Assembly (NCBI GenBank): GCA_937898675.1
Contig: CALEJB010000048.1
Location: 1 to 43,856, forward strand
Reading direction: 5' to 3'
Origin: an uncultured Prevotellaceae bacterium
Lineage (GTDB): Bacteria; Bacteroidota; Bacteroidia; Bacteroidales; Muribaculaceae
DNA: 43,856 nt
The notes below the pieces were generated by a model. The model saw nothing but the letters and a program-made list of their open reading frames with translations. It did not search any database and was not told the origin of the DNA. The position numbers and the translations under genes are program-made. Position 1 is the first letter of the stretch. Every line of letters begins with the position of its first letter. Below are positions 35,837-42,987 of this stretch, one piece after another.

Positions 35837-35885
35837 TAAAAAACATCAAGCGGCCCGGACGAAAAACCGTCCGGGCCGCTTGATG
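35837..35885 (-). terminator. strong rho-independent terminator after the PAS gene
   Basis: A perfect 18-bp stem (35844-35861 with 35868-35885, loop AAAAAC) is followed on the minus strand by a T-rich run ending at 35837. It may also stop the plus-strand acyltransferase transcript. Confidence 0.8.
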
Positions 35886-35899
35886 TGTCGTGGCTGTTG

Positions 35900-36256
35900 T
35901 TACCTCACATAGTGGGGCATCTCGTCGGGGATGACCATCGAGATTTCCACCATGCCGCACACCCTGCCGTCGCGGCGCCAGGGTGTCTGGTAAATCATCT
36001 TTTTCACGCCGTCCTTGTCAATGGTGTAGCAGTTGACGGTGTCGGTGGCAATCATGTGGCGGATTTTTTCCCGTGACTGCTCGCTGTGGCAGGGCATGAG
36101 GTTCTTGCCGAGCATGGTGTGACCGTCTTTGTCAAATGTGGCGCGCGAGCGCTCGTTCATGAAGATGACCTTGCCGTCGAGGTCACACACGGTGATGGCG
36201 CAATGGGTGCCTTGGGCCCATGCCAAGGCATCGCCGATGATTTCTTGCTCGTTCAT
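35900..36256 (-). CDS. small stand-alone PAS-domain protein
   Basis: A 118-residue protein consisting almost entirely of one PAS domain: CAITVCDLDGKVIFMNERSR, FDKDGHTMLGKNLMPCH and MIYQTPWRRDGRVCGMVEIS. No kinase, HTH or GGDEF output domain is attached, so it could sense a small ligand or act as a partner subunit. Its ATG overlaps the stop of the D-2-hydroxyacid dehydrogenase gene as ATGA, so the two are translationally coupled and probably functionally linked. Cytoplasmic. Confidence 0.8.
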   Translation of the reverse strand: MNEQEIIGDALAWAQGTHCAITVCDLDGKVIFMNERSRATFDKDGHTMLGKNLMPCHSEQSREKIRHMIATDTVNCYTIDKDGVKKMIYQTPWRRDGRVCGMVEISMVIPDEMPHYVR

Positions 36257-37215
36257 TTGTTCACTTGGTTGATGGGGTCGCCCTTGAGGTAGGCGGCGAC
36301 ATTGTTGGTAATGACATCCATCAGGCGCACGCGGGCCTCATAGCTTGCCCAGCCGATGTGCGGCGTGAAGTGGCAGTTGCGGGCGGTGAGCAGGGGGTGG
36401 TCAACGGCGGGCGGCTCGACGGTGGTGCAATCGACGGCGGCGGCAAACAGGTGGCCGCTGTTGAGGGCGTCGGCCAGGTCTTGCTCGACAACGAGCGCGC
36501 CGCGGGCCAGATTGAGCACGATGGAACCCTTTTTCATCATCGCCAGGCGCTGGGCGTTGATCATGCCAGCGGTGTCGGCGTTGAGCGGGCAATGCAGGGT
36601 GAGTACATCGCTTGTGCGCAGCAGGTGCTCGATGTCGTCGGCTTTCATCACGCCCTCGGGCAACTGGTCGGCGCTCTTGCTGGTGAGTGCCATCACGCGC
36701 ATGTTCATGCCCAAGGCGATGCGTGCCATGGCTTGGCCGATCTGTCCCAGTCCGATGATGCCTAATTGCTTGTGTGCCATCTCGATGAGCGGCGTGTTCA
36801 CATAACTGAAGTCACCGCAGTTGCTCCACTTGAGCGAGCGGGCCTCGTCGGTGTAGTGCTGGGGCTGCCAGCAGATGTTGAGCAAGTGGGCAAAAGCCAG
36901 TTGGGCAACGCTGTCGGTGCTGTAGGCGGGGACATTGGTCACGACGATGCCGTGGCGCTTGGCCTCGGCGATATCGACGATGTTGAATCCCGTTGCCATT
37001 ACGCCGATGTACTTTAGATCAGGCAGTTGTGCCATGGCTGCGGCGTCGATGGCGACCTTGTTGGTCAGCACCATCTCGGCGCCGCGGGCGCGTTCGACCA
37101 GTGTTGCCACCGTGCCGCGGTCATAGATGTCGCACGGCGCCAGCGCCCTCATTGGCTCCCACGACAGGTCGCCGGGGTTGCCTGCATATCCGTCAAGAAT
37201 TACGATTTTTCTCAT
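36253..37215 (-). CDS. D-2-hydroxyacid dehydrogenase (glycerate dehydrogenase-like)
   Basis: A 320-residue NAD(P)H-dependent oxidoreductase that interconverts 2-oxo acids and D-2-hydroxyacids. The Rossmann motif GIIGLGQIGQAMARIAL is present. The catalytic Arg is in NLARGALV, the Glu in VEPPAVDHPLL and the His in FTPHIGWASYE. The N-terminal substrate region VMATGFNIVDIAEAKRHGI resembles HprA-type glycerate/hydroxypyruvate enzymes; substrate assignment is not certain. It is the first gene of a two-gene operon with the PAS protein, driven by a promoter overlapping that of the divergent HU gene. Confidence 0.88.
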   Translation of the reverse strand: MRKIVILDGYAGNPGDLSWEPMRALAPCDIYDRGTVATLVERARGAEMVLTNKVAIDAAAMAQLPDLKYIGVMATGFNIVDIAEAKRHGIVVTNVPAYSTDSVAQLAFAHLLNICWQPQHYTDEARSLKWSNCGDFSYVNTPLIEMAHKQLGIIGLGQIGQAMARIALGMNMRVMALTSKSADQLPEGVMKADDIEHLLRTSDVLTLHCPLNADTAGMINAQRLAMMKKGSIVLNLARGALVVEQDLADALNSGHLFAAAVDCTTVEPPAVDHPLLTARNCHFTPHIGWASYEARVRLMDVITNNVAAYLKGDPINQVNK

Positions 37216-37261
37216 GGGTCTTGTTTTGGTTGGTTTTGGTTTTTTAGGTCAATTTTGTTCA

Positions 37262-37292
37262 CAAAGTTAGGTGAAATTTGCCGTATGGCAAA
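37262..37292 (-). promoter_or_regulatory. promoter of the dehydrogenase-PAS operon, overlapping the HU promoter
   Basis: The minus strand has TTTG (37289-37292), a 19-base spacer and TAACTTTG (37262-37269). It overlaps the plus-strand promoter at 37277-37308, sharing 16 bases. Confidence 0.75.
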
Positions 37293-37308
37293 ATTTTGGT
37301 TAAATTTG
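37277..37308 (+). promoter_or_regulatory. strong promoter of the HU / HU-fusion operon
   Basis: TTTG (37277-37280), a 20-base spacer and TAAATTTG (37301-37308), an exact match. The two divergent -33 elements form an inverted repeat TTTGCC-GTAT-GGCAAA (37277-37292). Confidence 0.8.
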
Positions 37309-37334
37309 CACCAATATATTTATAGCAGCATCTC

Positions 37335-37607
37335 ATGGACAATAAGAAATTGATAGAGACTGTCGCCGCCAACCTGGGGCGCTCGACCAAGGATGTGAGC
37401 AAACTGGTCGAGGCTCTGGCAGGTGTGTTGAGCACCCGCTGCGGTGAGTTGGACAGTGTGTATGTCCCTGGTTTTGGCACCTTTGAACCCAAGAAACGCA
37501 ACGAGCGCGTGATGGTGCATCCCGCCACGGGCAAGCGCATGCTGGTGCCCCCCAAGGTGGTGCTTGGCTTCAAAGTGAGCAATGTGTTGAAGACAAAACT
37601 CAAGTAA
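37335..37607 (+). CDS. HU family DNA-binding protein
   Basis: A 90-residue histone-like protein. The HU/IHF fold is recognisable from MDNKKLIETVAANLGRSTKD at the N terminus and VYVPGFGTFEPKKRNERVM, followed by the DNA-binding arm RVMVHPATGKRMLVPPK with the intercalating Pro region (the usual NP reads HP). It bends and packs DNA in the nucleoid as a dimer. First gene of a two-gene unit, 18 bases before a longer protein that starts with a second HU domain. The two may form heterodimers; that is inference. Confidence 0.9.
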   Translation: MDNKKLIETVAANLGRSTKDVSKLVEALAGVLSTRCGELDSVYVPGFGTFEPKKRNERVMVHPATGKRMLVPPKVVLGFKVSNVLKTKLK

Positions 37608-37625
37608 CAGTCAAAGCGAGAAATC

Positions 37626-38834
37626 ATGTACAGCAAAATCACATTTGTCGAACTCGTGGACCTGCTGGCCGAGGCTACGGCGACCTCGAAGCGCGTGTGC
37701 GAACTCTTTCTGCGCGAACTGTTCAGCACCGCCAGCCAGGCGCTCATCAATGGCGAGAACGTGAAAATCAAGGGCATCGGCACGTTCAAGGTCACCCAGG
37801 TCAAGCCGCGCAAGAGCGTGAATGTGTCAACCGGTGACGCCATTGAGATTCAGGGCCACAGCAAACTCACCTTTACCCCCGACAGGACGCTTGCCGAGGC
37901 GGTGAACACTCCGTTTGCCCAGTTTGAGACGGTGTATCTCGACGATGCCGTGACCGATGAAAAACTTGCTGAAATCGACGAGCAGTTCCCATCGGTGGAT
38001 GTGCCGCTGGAACCGGCCGGAACGCCGGTGCCCCAGGCCGAGCAGCCCGCTCCTGTTGAGGAAGCGCCCGTGCCCGTGGCTGTTGAGGAAGAACCCGCGC
38101 CTGTGGCTGTTGAGGAAGCGCCCGCGCCCGTGGCTCCTGCCATGGCCATCGGCATTGACGGTCCGTCGGCGAGCACGCCCATCGAGCCTGTTCCCGCGTC
38201 GGCGCAAACGGAGTTGCCCCCGCTTGTGGGCACGCCCATCGATGGCCCCACGCAAGAGCCCGAGCCCGCATCAACGCCCGAGCCCCAGGGTGACGAGCAG
38301 TTTTGCCGCCCCGAGACCAAGAATGCCTATTCGCCCACCCCGGAGCAGATTGACTCGATGCAAAAGAAGCGCCCTGCCGCCTTTGGCCGCCGCTGGCTGT
38401 GGGGCTTGCTGGCCCTTGTGCTGGCGGGCGGCGTGGTGTGGATGGCAACTCGCTGCGGCACAGGCAAGACCGAGCAACCCGTGGAGCCCGCCCCCGTGCC
38501 CCGTGCCGACACGACAGCCATCCGTCCCGAGGTGGTGACCGACACGGTGACGGCAACCATGGTGCCCTGCCTGATGGCCGAGAAGCACTATGGCTATCAA
38601 TTGTTTTGGGTGTACATTTATGAGGAGAACAAGGACAAGTTCATCGATTATGGCAGGGTGCCTCTTGGCACGGTGCTGGTGATACCGCCAGCCGAGAAAT
38701 ATGGCATCGACAAGGACGATCCCGAGAGTGTGAGAAAAGCGGGCCTGATTTCCTTGGAGTTGTCAAAGAAGTCCAAGGCCTCGTCCGCATCCCACAACAC
38801 GTCGAAATCCAAAAAGCGGCGCCGCAGGCGTTGA
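37626..38834 (+). CDS. HU domain - Pro/Glu linker - transmembrane - LysM-like fusion protein
   Basis: A 402-residue protein with an unusual order. Residues 1-95 are an HU/IHF domain (MYSKITFVELVDLLAEATAT; VKIKGIGTFKVTQVKPRKSV). Residues ~115-245 are an acidic Pro/Ala/Glu linker with near-repeats of VEEAPAPVA. Residues ~256-276 are one membrane segment (WLWGLLALVLAGGVVWMA) preceded by RR, which places the HU domain in the cytoplasm. Residues ~305-360 are a LysM-like periplasmic segment (LMAEKHYGYQLFWVYIYEEN then GTVLVIPPAEKYGID). The tail ends KKRRRRR. The layout could tether DNA to the envelope and peptidoglycan. I believe homologues exist in Bacteroidales, but know of no assigned role. Confidence 0.8.
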   Translation: MYSKITFVELVDLLAEATATSKRVCELFLRELFSTASQALINGENVKIKGIGTFKVTQVKPRKSVNVSTGDAIEIQGHSKLTFTPDRTLAEAVNTPFAQFETVYLDDAVTDEKLAEIDEQFPSVDVPLEPAGTPVPQAEQPAPVEEAPVPVAVEEEPAPVAVEEAPAPVAPAMAIGIDGPSASTPIEPVPASAQTELPPLVGTPIDGPTQEPEPASTPEPQGDEQFCRPETKNAYSPTPEQIDSMQKKRPAAFGRRWLWGLLALVLAGGVVWMATRCGTGKTEQPVEPAPVPRADTTAIRPEVVTDTVTATMVPCLMAEKHYGYQLFWVYIYEENKDKFIDYGRVPLGTVLVIPPAEKYGIDKDDPESVRKAGLISLELSKKSKASSASHNTSKSKKRRRRR

Positions 38835-38858
38835 TTATGGCGATTTTCGCACTTGGTG

Positions 38859-38890
38859 CTTGGCGCGTTGGCAAAAACTTTGTACCTTCG
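38859..38890 (+). promoter_or_regulatory. probable promoter of the rmlA sugar operon
   Basis: CTTG (38859-38862), a 20-base spacer and TACCTTCG (38883-38890): one mismatch in each element. A TTTG at 38879 is a competing partial match. The ATG is at 38937. Confidence 0.45.
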
Positions 38891-38936
38891 CAAGATTATA
38901 CAGCAATTATCCAACACAAAATATTACAGCAAGTTT

Positions 38937-39818
38937 ATGAAAGGTATAGTACTGGCAGGTGGCTCGGGCACGAGGCTTTATCCCGTGACCAAGGGCATCT
39001 CCAAGCAGTTGATTCCCATCTATGACAAGCCGATGGTGTATTATCCCATCTCGGTGCTGATGCTTGCGGGCATCCGCGACATCCTCATCATTTCCACGCC
39101 GCAAGACCTGCCCATGTTCCGCCGGTTGCTGGCCGACGGCAAGGACCTGGGCGTGAACTTTGAGTTTGCCGAGCAGCCCCGTCCCGAGGGCTTGGCCCAG
39201 GCGTTCATCATCGGCGAGGAGTTTATCGGCGATGACTGCGCCTGCCTGGTGCTGGGCGACAACATCTTCTACGGCCAGAGTTTCACCCGCATGCTGATGG
39301 ACGCCGTGGAGCGCACCGAGCGCGAGAATGTGGCTACCTTGTGGGCATACGCCGTCAAGGACCCCTGCCGCTTTGGCGTGGTGGCGTTTGACGAGCAGGG
39401 CAAGGCGACGAGCCTGGAGGAGAAACCCGAGCAACCCAAGAGCAACTTTGCCGTGACGGGCTTGTACTTCTATCCCAACGATGTCATACAGATTGCCAAG
39501 TCCATCAAGCCCAGTGCCCGCGGTGAGTTGGAAATCACCACGGTCAACCAGGAGTATCTGGCCCAGGACCGTGTGCACGTGCAGACGCTGGGCCGCGGTT
39601 TTGCCTGGCTGGACACCGGCACCAGTGAGTCGATGGCCGATGCCAGCAATTTCATTGGCACCATTGTCAATCTGCAGGGCGTGCAGGTGGCCGCGCTCGA
39701 GGAAATCTCGTTCCGCAAGGGCTGGATTACCGCCCAGCAGCTGCTGGCGCTTGCCGAGCCCATGAAGAAGAACCAGTACGGACAATATCTCATCAGACTT
39801 GCAAACAATGGCATCTAA
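38937..39818 (+). CDS. rmlA: glucose-1-phosphate thymidylyltransferase
   Basis: A 293-residue enzyme joining glucose-1-phosphate and dTTP to dTDP-glucose, the entry to dTDP-deoxysugars. The N terminus MKGIVLAGGSGTRLYPVTKG has the nucleotide-binding signature, followed by ISKQLIPIYDKPMVYYPIS, EQPRPEGLAQAFIIGE, and GFAWLDTGTSESMADASNF. Full length. A longer frame from 38853 crosses the promoter and is rejected. Its last 11 bases overlap the next gene. The 4,6-dehydratase RmlB needed next is not in the window. Confidence 0.95.
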   Translation: MKGIVLAGGSGTRLYPVTKGISKQLIPIYDKPMVYYPISVLMLAGIRDILIISTPQDLPMFRRLLADGKDLGVNFEFAEQPRPEGLAQAFIIGEEFIGDDCACLVLGDNIFYGQSFTRMLMDAVERTERENVATLWAYAVKDPCRFGVVAFDEQGKATSLEEKPEQPKSNFAVTGLYFYPNDVIQIAKSIKPSARGELEITTVNQEYLAQDRVHVQTLGRGFAWLDTGTSESMADASNFIGTIVNLQGVQVAALEEISFRKGWITAQQLLALAEPMKKNQYGQYLIRLANNGI

Positions 39819-40239
39819 AGCATCGAAGCGTCAAGTGCACCTCATCGAGCTGCCCAAGATTAACGACCCTCGCGGCAACCTCAGCGTCATCGAGAGCGGC
39901 CGCAATGTGCCCTTCAAGGTCAAGCGCAACTACTGGATTTATGACGTGCCCAGCGGCATGTGGCGCGACGGACACGCCTTCAGGGAGCAGGACGAGTTTG
40001 TTGTGGCCCTGAGCGGCAGTTTTGACGTCATCGTCAACGATGGTTCCGGTGAGCAGCTGTTCCACCTGTGCCGTCCTCAAATCGGGCTTTATGTCCCTCA
40101 CATGACATGGCGCCACATCAACAATTTCTCCACCAACTCGGTGGCGCTGGTGCTGTCCAGCACACTCTATGACCAGGAGGATTACATTGAGGACTTTGAA
40201 GAATTCATGAGGCTGAAAAACAACGACAATGAAGATTGA
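39808..40239 (+). CDS. FdtA/WxcM-like cupin, sugar 3,4-ketoisomerase paralogue lacking one catalytic His
   Basis: A 143-residue cupin of the FdtA/QdtA family, which converts dTDP-4-keto-6-deoxyglucose to a 3-keto isomer. Recognised from IELPKINDPRGNLSVIESG, FKVKRNYWIYDVPSG and EQDEFVVALSGSFDVIV. The active site normally has RGxHAH; here it reads RDGHAFRE, so His56 is kept but the second His is Phe58. It may be inactive or a partner of the next gene. It overlaps rmlA and the next gene by 11 bases each, implying coupled translation. Confidence 0.8.
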   Translation: MASKASKRQVHLIELPKINDPRGNLSVIESGRNVPFKVKRNYWIYDVPSGMWRDGHAFREQDEFVVALSGSFDVIVNDGSGEQLFHLCRPQIGLYVPHMTWRHINNFSTNSVALVLSSTLYDQEDYIEDFEEFMRLKNNDNED

Positions 40240-40687
40240 CACCAAGAATAAAATCCACCGCAAGACGCGCATCAACGATTGCCGCATCATTGCGCTGAAC
40301 CGCCACCACCACGCCAACGGCAACCTGACGTCGGTCAACAACGGCGTGGAACTGCCATTCAACATCAAGCGCACGTTCTACATCTACGACGTGCCCGGCG
40401 GCGCCGAGCGCGGCGGACACAGCCATTATACCTGTCAGGAGTTCATCGTGGCCATCAGCGGCAGTTTTGAAGTGACGGTCGATGACGGCTATGACCAGTA
40501 CACCTACACCCTCAACCGCCCCTATCAGGGCTTGCTTGTGGTGCCCGGCATCTGGCGCACGCTGACCAACTTCTCCTCGGGCTCGGTGTGCCTGGCACTG
40601 TGCTCACACCACTTCGACGAGGAGGACTATGTGAGGGAATATGAGCGATTCCTCACCCTCAAGACAAACGAAACCAAGACCGAATAA
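40229..40687 (+). CDS. fdtA: FdtA-like sugar 3,4-ketoisomerase with intact His pair
   Basis: A 152-residue paralogue of the preceding gene. ANGNLTSVNNGVELPFNIKR, FYIYDVPGGAERGGHSHYTC and FIVAISGSFEVTVDDG mark the cupin fold. The catalytic pair His64 and His66 (GGHSH) is intact, so this copy is the likely active ketoisomerase. It should feed the aminotransferase encoded next. The stop codon TAA is the first part of an AACTCCT-type repeat (40685-40704) that fills the gap to the next gene. Confidence 0.85.
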   Translation: MKIDTKNKIHRKTRINDCRIIALNRHHHANGNLTSVNNGVELPFNIKRTFYIYDVPGGAERGGHSHYTCQEFIVAISGSFEVTVDDGYDQYTYTLNRPYQGLLVVPGIWRTLTNFSSGSVCLALCSHHFDEEDYVREYERFLTLKTNETKTE

Positions 40688-40704
40688 CTCCTAACTCCTC
40701 ACTC
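40685..40704 (+). repeat. AACTCCT-type repeat between fdtA and fdtB
   Basis: TAACTCCTAACTCCTCACTC: two heptamer units and a degenerate third. It contains the fdtA stop codon and ends one base before the fdtB ATG, occupying the ribosome-binding region. Confidence 0.7.
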
Positions 40705-40705
40705 A

Positions 40706-41854
40706 ATGAAACAATATCCGTTCCTTGACCTGGCGCTTGCCCATGCGCCCTACATCGATGAACTCAAGGCCGCCGCTTGCGAGGTGATTGAGCGCGGCCG
40801 CTATCTTCACAGCGCCCACACCGAGTTGCTGGAGCAGGAGATTGCTGGCCTGTGCCAGACCAAGCACTGCATTGCGGTGAGCAACGGCCTGGATGCCCTG
40901 CGCCTCATCCTGCGCGCTTACATTGAACTTGGGCTCCTGCGCGAGGGTGACGAGGTTATCGTGCCGGGCAACACCTATGTCGCCAGTGTGCTGGCCATCA
41001 GCGACAACCGCCTTGTGCCGGTGCTGTGCGACGTGCGCGAGGACACCATGAACCTCGACAGCGGCCTGCTCGAGCCGCTCATCACGCCCCGCACCCGTGC
41101 CATCATGCCCGTGCACCTGTATGGGACGCCGTGCTGGGACGAGGAACTGCTGCGAGTGGCCGCCGAGCACAATCTGCTCATCGTTGAGGACAATGCCCAG
41201 GCCATCGGCGCCAGGAGCGCCATTGCGGGCTTGAACGGGACCTGTGTCACGGGCGGACTGGGCCATGCCGCCGGCATCAGTTTCTATCCCACCAAGAACC
41301 TGGGCGCGCTGGGCGACGGCGGCGCCGTGGTGACCAGCGACGACGCCCTTGCCGCTGCCGTCAAGGCACTGGCCAACTATGGCTCGGACCGCCGCTATCA
41401 CAACATCTATCAGGGTTGGAACTGCCGTCTTGACGAAATCCAGGCGGCGATGCTGCGCGTCAAGTTGCGCCATCTCGAAGAAGAAAACGCCACCCGCGCT
41501 GCCGTCGCCCGTGCCTATAGCGCCAACATCAGCAATCCCTGCGTCACCACGCCGGCCATTTTTGAAAATATGGGCCAGATTTGGCATCACTACATCTTGC
41601 GTGTCCAGAACCGCGACGCTTTTCGCTCCTTCATGAGTGAGAATGGGGTAGGGACCGATGTCCACTACGCCACGCCGCCCCACCGCCAGCCGTGTTACAG
41701 CAATCTGCGGCATGCCCCGCTACCTGTCACCGAGCGCTTGGCCGGCGAGGTGGTGTCGATGCCCATCGCCAGCCCCGTCGGTGTTGATGACGCCATCGCC
41801 ATCGCCCAGATTGTCAACCGGTTTAAGACCCAACTCCCAACTCCTAACTCCTAA
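40706..41854 (+). CDS. fdtB: dTDP-3-keto-6-deoxyhexose aminotransferase (DegT/DnrJ/EryC1/StrS family, FdtB-like)
   Basis: A 382-residue PLP enzyme that should aminate C3 of the FdtA product to give a dTDP-3-amino-3,6-dideoxyhexose. Motifs: NGLDALRLILRAYIELG, GDEVIVPGNTYVASVLA, VEDNAQAIGA, and the PLP Lys197 in SFYPTKNLGALGDGGA. The end is full length, but the last seven residues, QLPTPNS, are encoded by the AACTCCT-type repeat at 41831-41859, so the C terminus appears to have been rewritten by it. Sugar acetyltransferase (FdtC) is not seen. The product could be Fuc3N or Qui3N, depending on the ketoisomerase. Confidence 0.88.
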   Translation: MKQYPFLDLALAHAPYIDELKAAACEVIERGRYLHSAHTELLEQEIAGLCQTKHCIAVSNGLDALRLILRAYIELGLLREGDEVIVPGNTYVASVLAISDNRLVPVLCDVREDTMNLDSGLLEPLITPRTRAIMPVHLYGTPCWDEELLRVAAEHNLLIVEDNAQAIGARSAIAGLNGTCVTGGLGHAAGISFYPTKNLGALGDGGAVVTSDDALAAAVKALANYGSDRRYHNIYQGWNCRLDEIQAAMLRVKLRHLEEENATRAAVARAYSANISNPCVTTPAIFENMGQIWHHYILRVQNRDAFRSFMSENGVGTDVHYATPPHRQPCYSNLRHAPLPVTERLAGEVVSMPIASPVGVDDAIAIAQIVNRFKTQLPTPNS

Positions 41855-41859
41855 CTAAG
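41831..41859 (+). repeat. AACTCCT-type repeat at the fdtB end
   Basis: Four heptamer-like units (CAACTCC, CAACTCC, TAACTCC, TAACT). It codes for the last residues and stop of FdtB and runs to the start of the next gene. Confidence 0.75.
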
Positions 41860-42882
41860 ATGAGTCGCTTCCTGCTGCGCACATTGTTGGCCTTGCTGCC
41901 CGCATTGGCGTTGGTGGCGCTTTACATCATCAAGGACCCCTTCGGCGTGCTGCGTCCCGAGGGGCGGCTGGCCCATGCCGCCGACACGGTGGCGCTCACG
42001 TCTAACACGGGATTTATCTCGGTCGAGAACTTCAACCGCTATAACGCCGAGTGGCGATATGACTCGTTCATCTTCGGGTCGTCGCTGTCGGGCTATTACC
42101 GCGTTCAGGACTGGCTGCCGCATCTGCCCCAGGGCGCGAGCGCATTCCACTTCAATGCTTCGCGCGAGACGCTGCACGGCATTCTCAACAAACTCAATTA
42201 CTTGGCTGCCCGGGGCACAAAGGTTAAAAACGCGCTCATCGTCATGGAGGACGAGATGCTCAAGCGCAAGCCGCTTGACGGCGATATCCTGTATGTGCAA
42301 CACCCGTCCACGGCCCGCAGCGTGTCGTGGTGGAAGTTTCACCAGCTCTACTTCAACGCTTTTCGCCACCCCCAGTTGGTTGCCTACTCGCTGTTCCCGG
42401 CAGCCATGGCGCAGCGGGTGATAGACGACGGCTATGCCACGACCGACATCCCCGACCGCATCGAGCCGCTCAACGAGGGGTACTATCGTTGGGCCGATTC
42501 GCTCATCGCCGTCAATCCGGGCGCATTCTACACTCCCGAGCATCTGCGCCGCTACCGCTTGCCGCTCAAGACCATGCCGTGCCCCGACAAAGTCACGCCC
42601 GAGGTGGAGCAACTGTTGCGCGCCATCGCTGCGGTGCTGCATGAGCAAGGCACCGATTTCCAGATTATCATCCCGCCGCACTATGGTTATGAGGCTATTT
42701 CAGACAGGGACTTGTCAATGCTGAACCAGATATTTGGCGCCCGGCGCGTCCATGACTATAGCCGAGACCCGCAACTGGGCACCGACCTGCACTGCTACTA
42801 CGACGACGGCCACCTCATTGCCGCCCAGTGCGCCCGCCTTATCGACAGTGCCTACATGGCGCTTCGCTTAGTTAGGAAGTAG
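41860..42882 (+). CDS. SGNH-hydrolase-like membrane-anchored protein
   Basis: A 340-residue protein with one N-terminal membrane segment (about residues 6-24) and an extracytoplasmic domain. FIFGSSLSGYYRVQ (about 71-84) looks like the SGNH nucleophile block, and LHCYYDDGHLIAAQ near the C terminus like the catalytic Asp-x-x-His block. Similar AlgX/AlgJ- or DltD-like proteins act with MBOAT-type or family 3 acyltransferases to acetylate exported glycans, but no MBOAT gene is adjacent. It is the last gene of the sugar operon, five bases after fdtB. I cannot name the substrate. Confidence 0.6.
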   Translation: MSRFLLRTLLALLPALALVALYIIKDPFGVLRPEGRLAHAADTVALTSNTGFISVENFNRYNAEWRYDSFIFGSSLSGYYRVQDWLPHLPQGASAFHFNASRETLHGILNKLNYLAARGTKVKNALIVMEDEMLKRKPLDGDILYVQHPSTARSVSWWKFHQLYFNAFRHPQLVAYSLFPAAMAQRVIDDGYATTDIPDRIEPLNEGYYRWADSLIAVNPGAFYTPEHLRRYRLPLKTMPCPDKVTPEVEQLLRAIAAVLHEQGTDFQIIIPPHYGYEAISDRDLSMLNQIFGARRVHDYSRDPQLGTDLHCYYDDGHLIAAQCARLIDSAYMALRLVRK

Positions 42883-42886
42883 GAGT
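42868..42886 (-). repeat. inverted degenerate AACTCCT-type repeat at the SGNH gene end
   Basis: On the minus strand it reads ACTCCTACTTCCTAACTAA. On the plus strand it supplies the last codons (LVRK) and stop of the SGNH-like gene. Confidence 0.5.
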
Positions 42887-42926
42887 GATGTGTTGGGGGG
42901 CTTTTTCGGTTTTTTGTCGATGTTTT

Positions 42927-42959
42927 TTTGGGTTTTTCGGCCATTTGGCATTAACTTTG
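42927..42959 (+). promoter_or_regulatory. strong promoter of the YARHG gene
   Basis: TTTG (42927-42930), a 21-base spacer and TAACTTTG (42952-42959), a full consensus match, 28 bases before the ATG. Confidence 0.75.
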
Positions 42960-42987
42960 TGCAGTTATCATTCAAACCATATTTACA

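Noticed and set aside
38055..38130. Repeated GAGGAAGCGCCC-type blocks considered as a separate tandem DNA repeat
   Set aside because: They encode the Pro/Glu linker of the HU fusion protein in frame and are explained by protein-level repeats.
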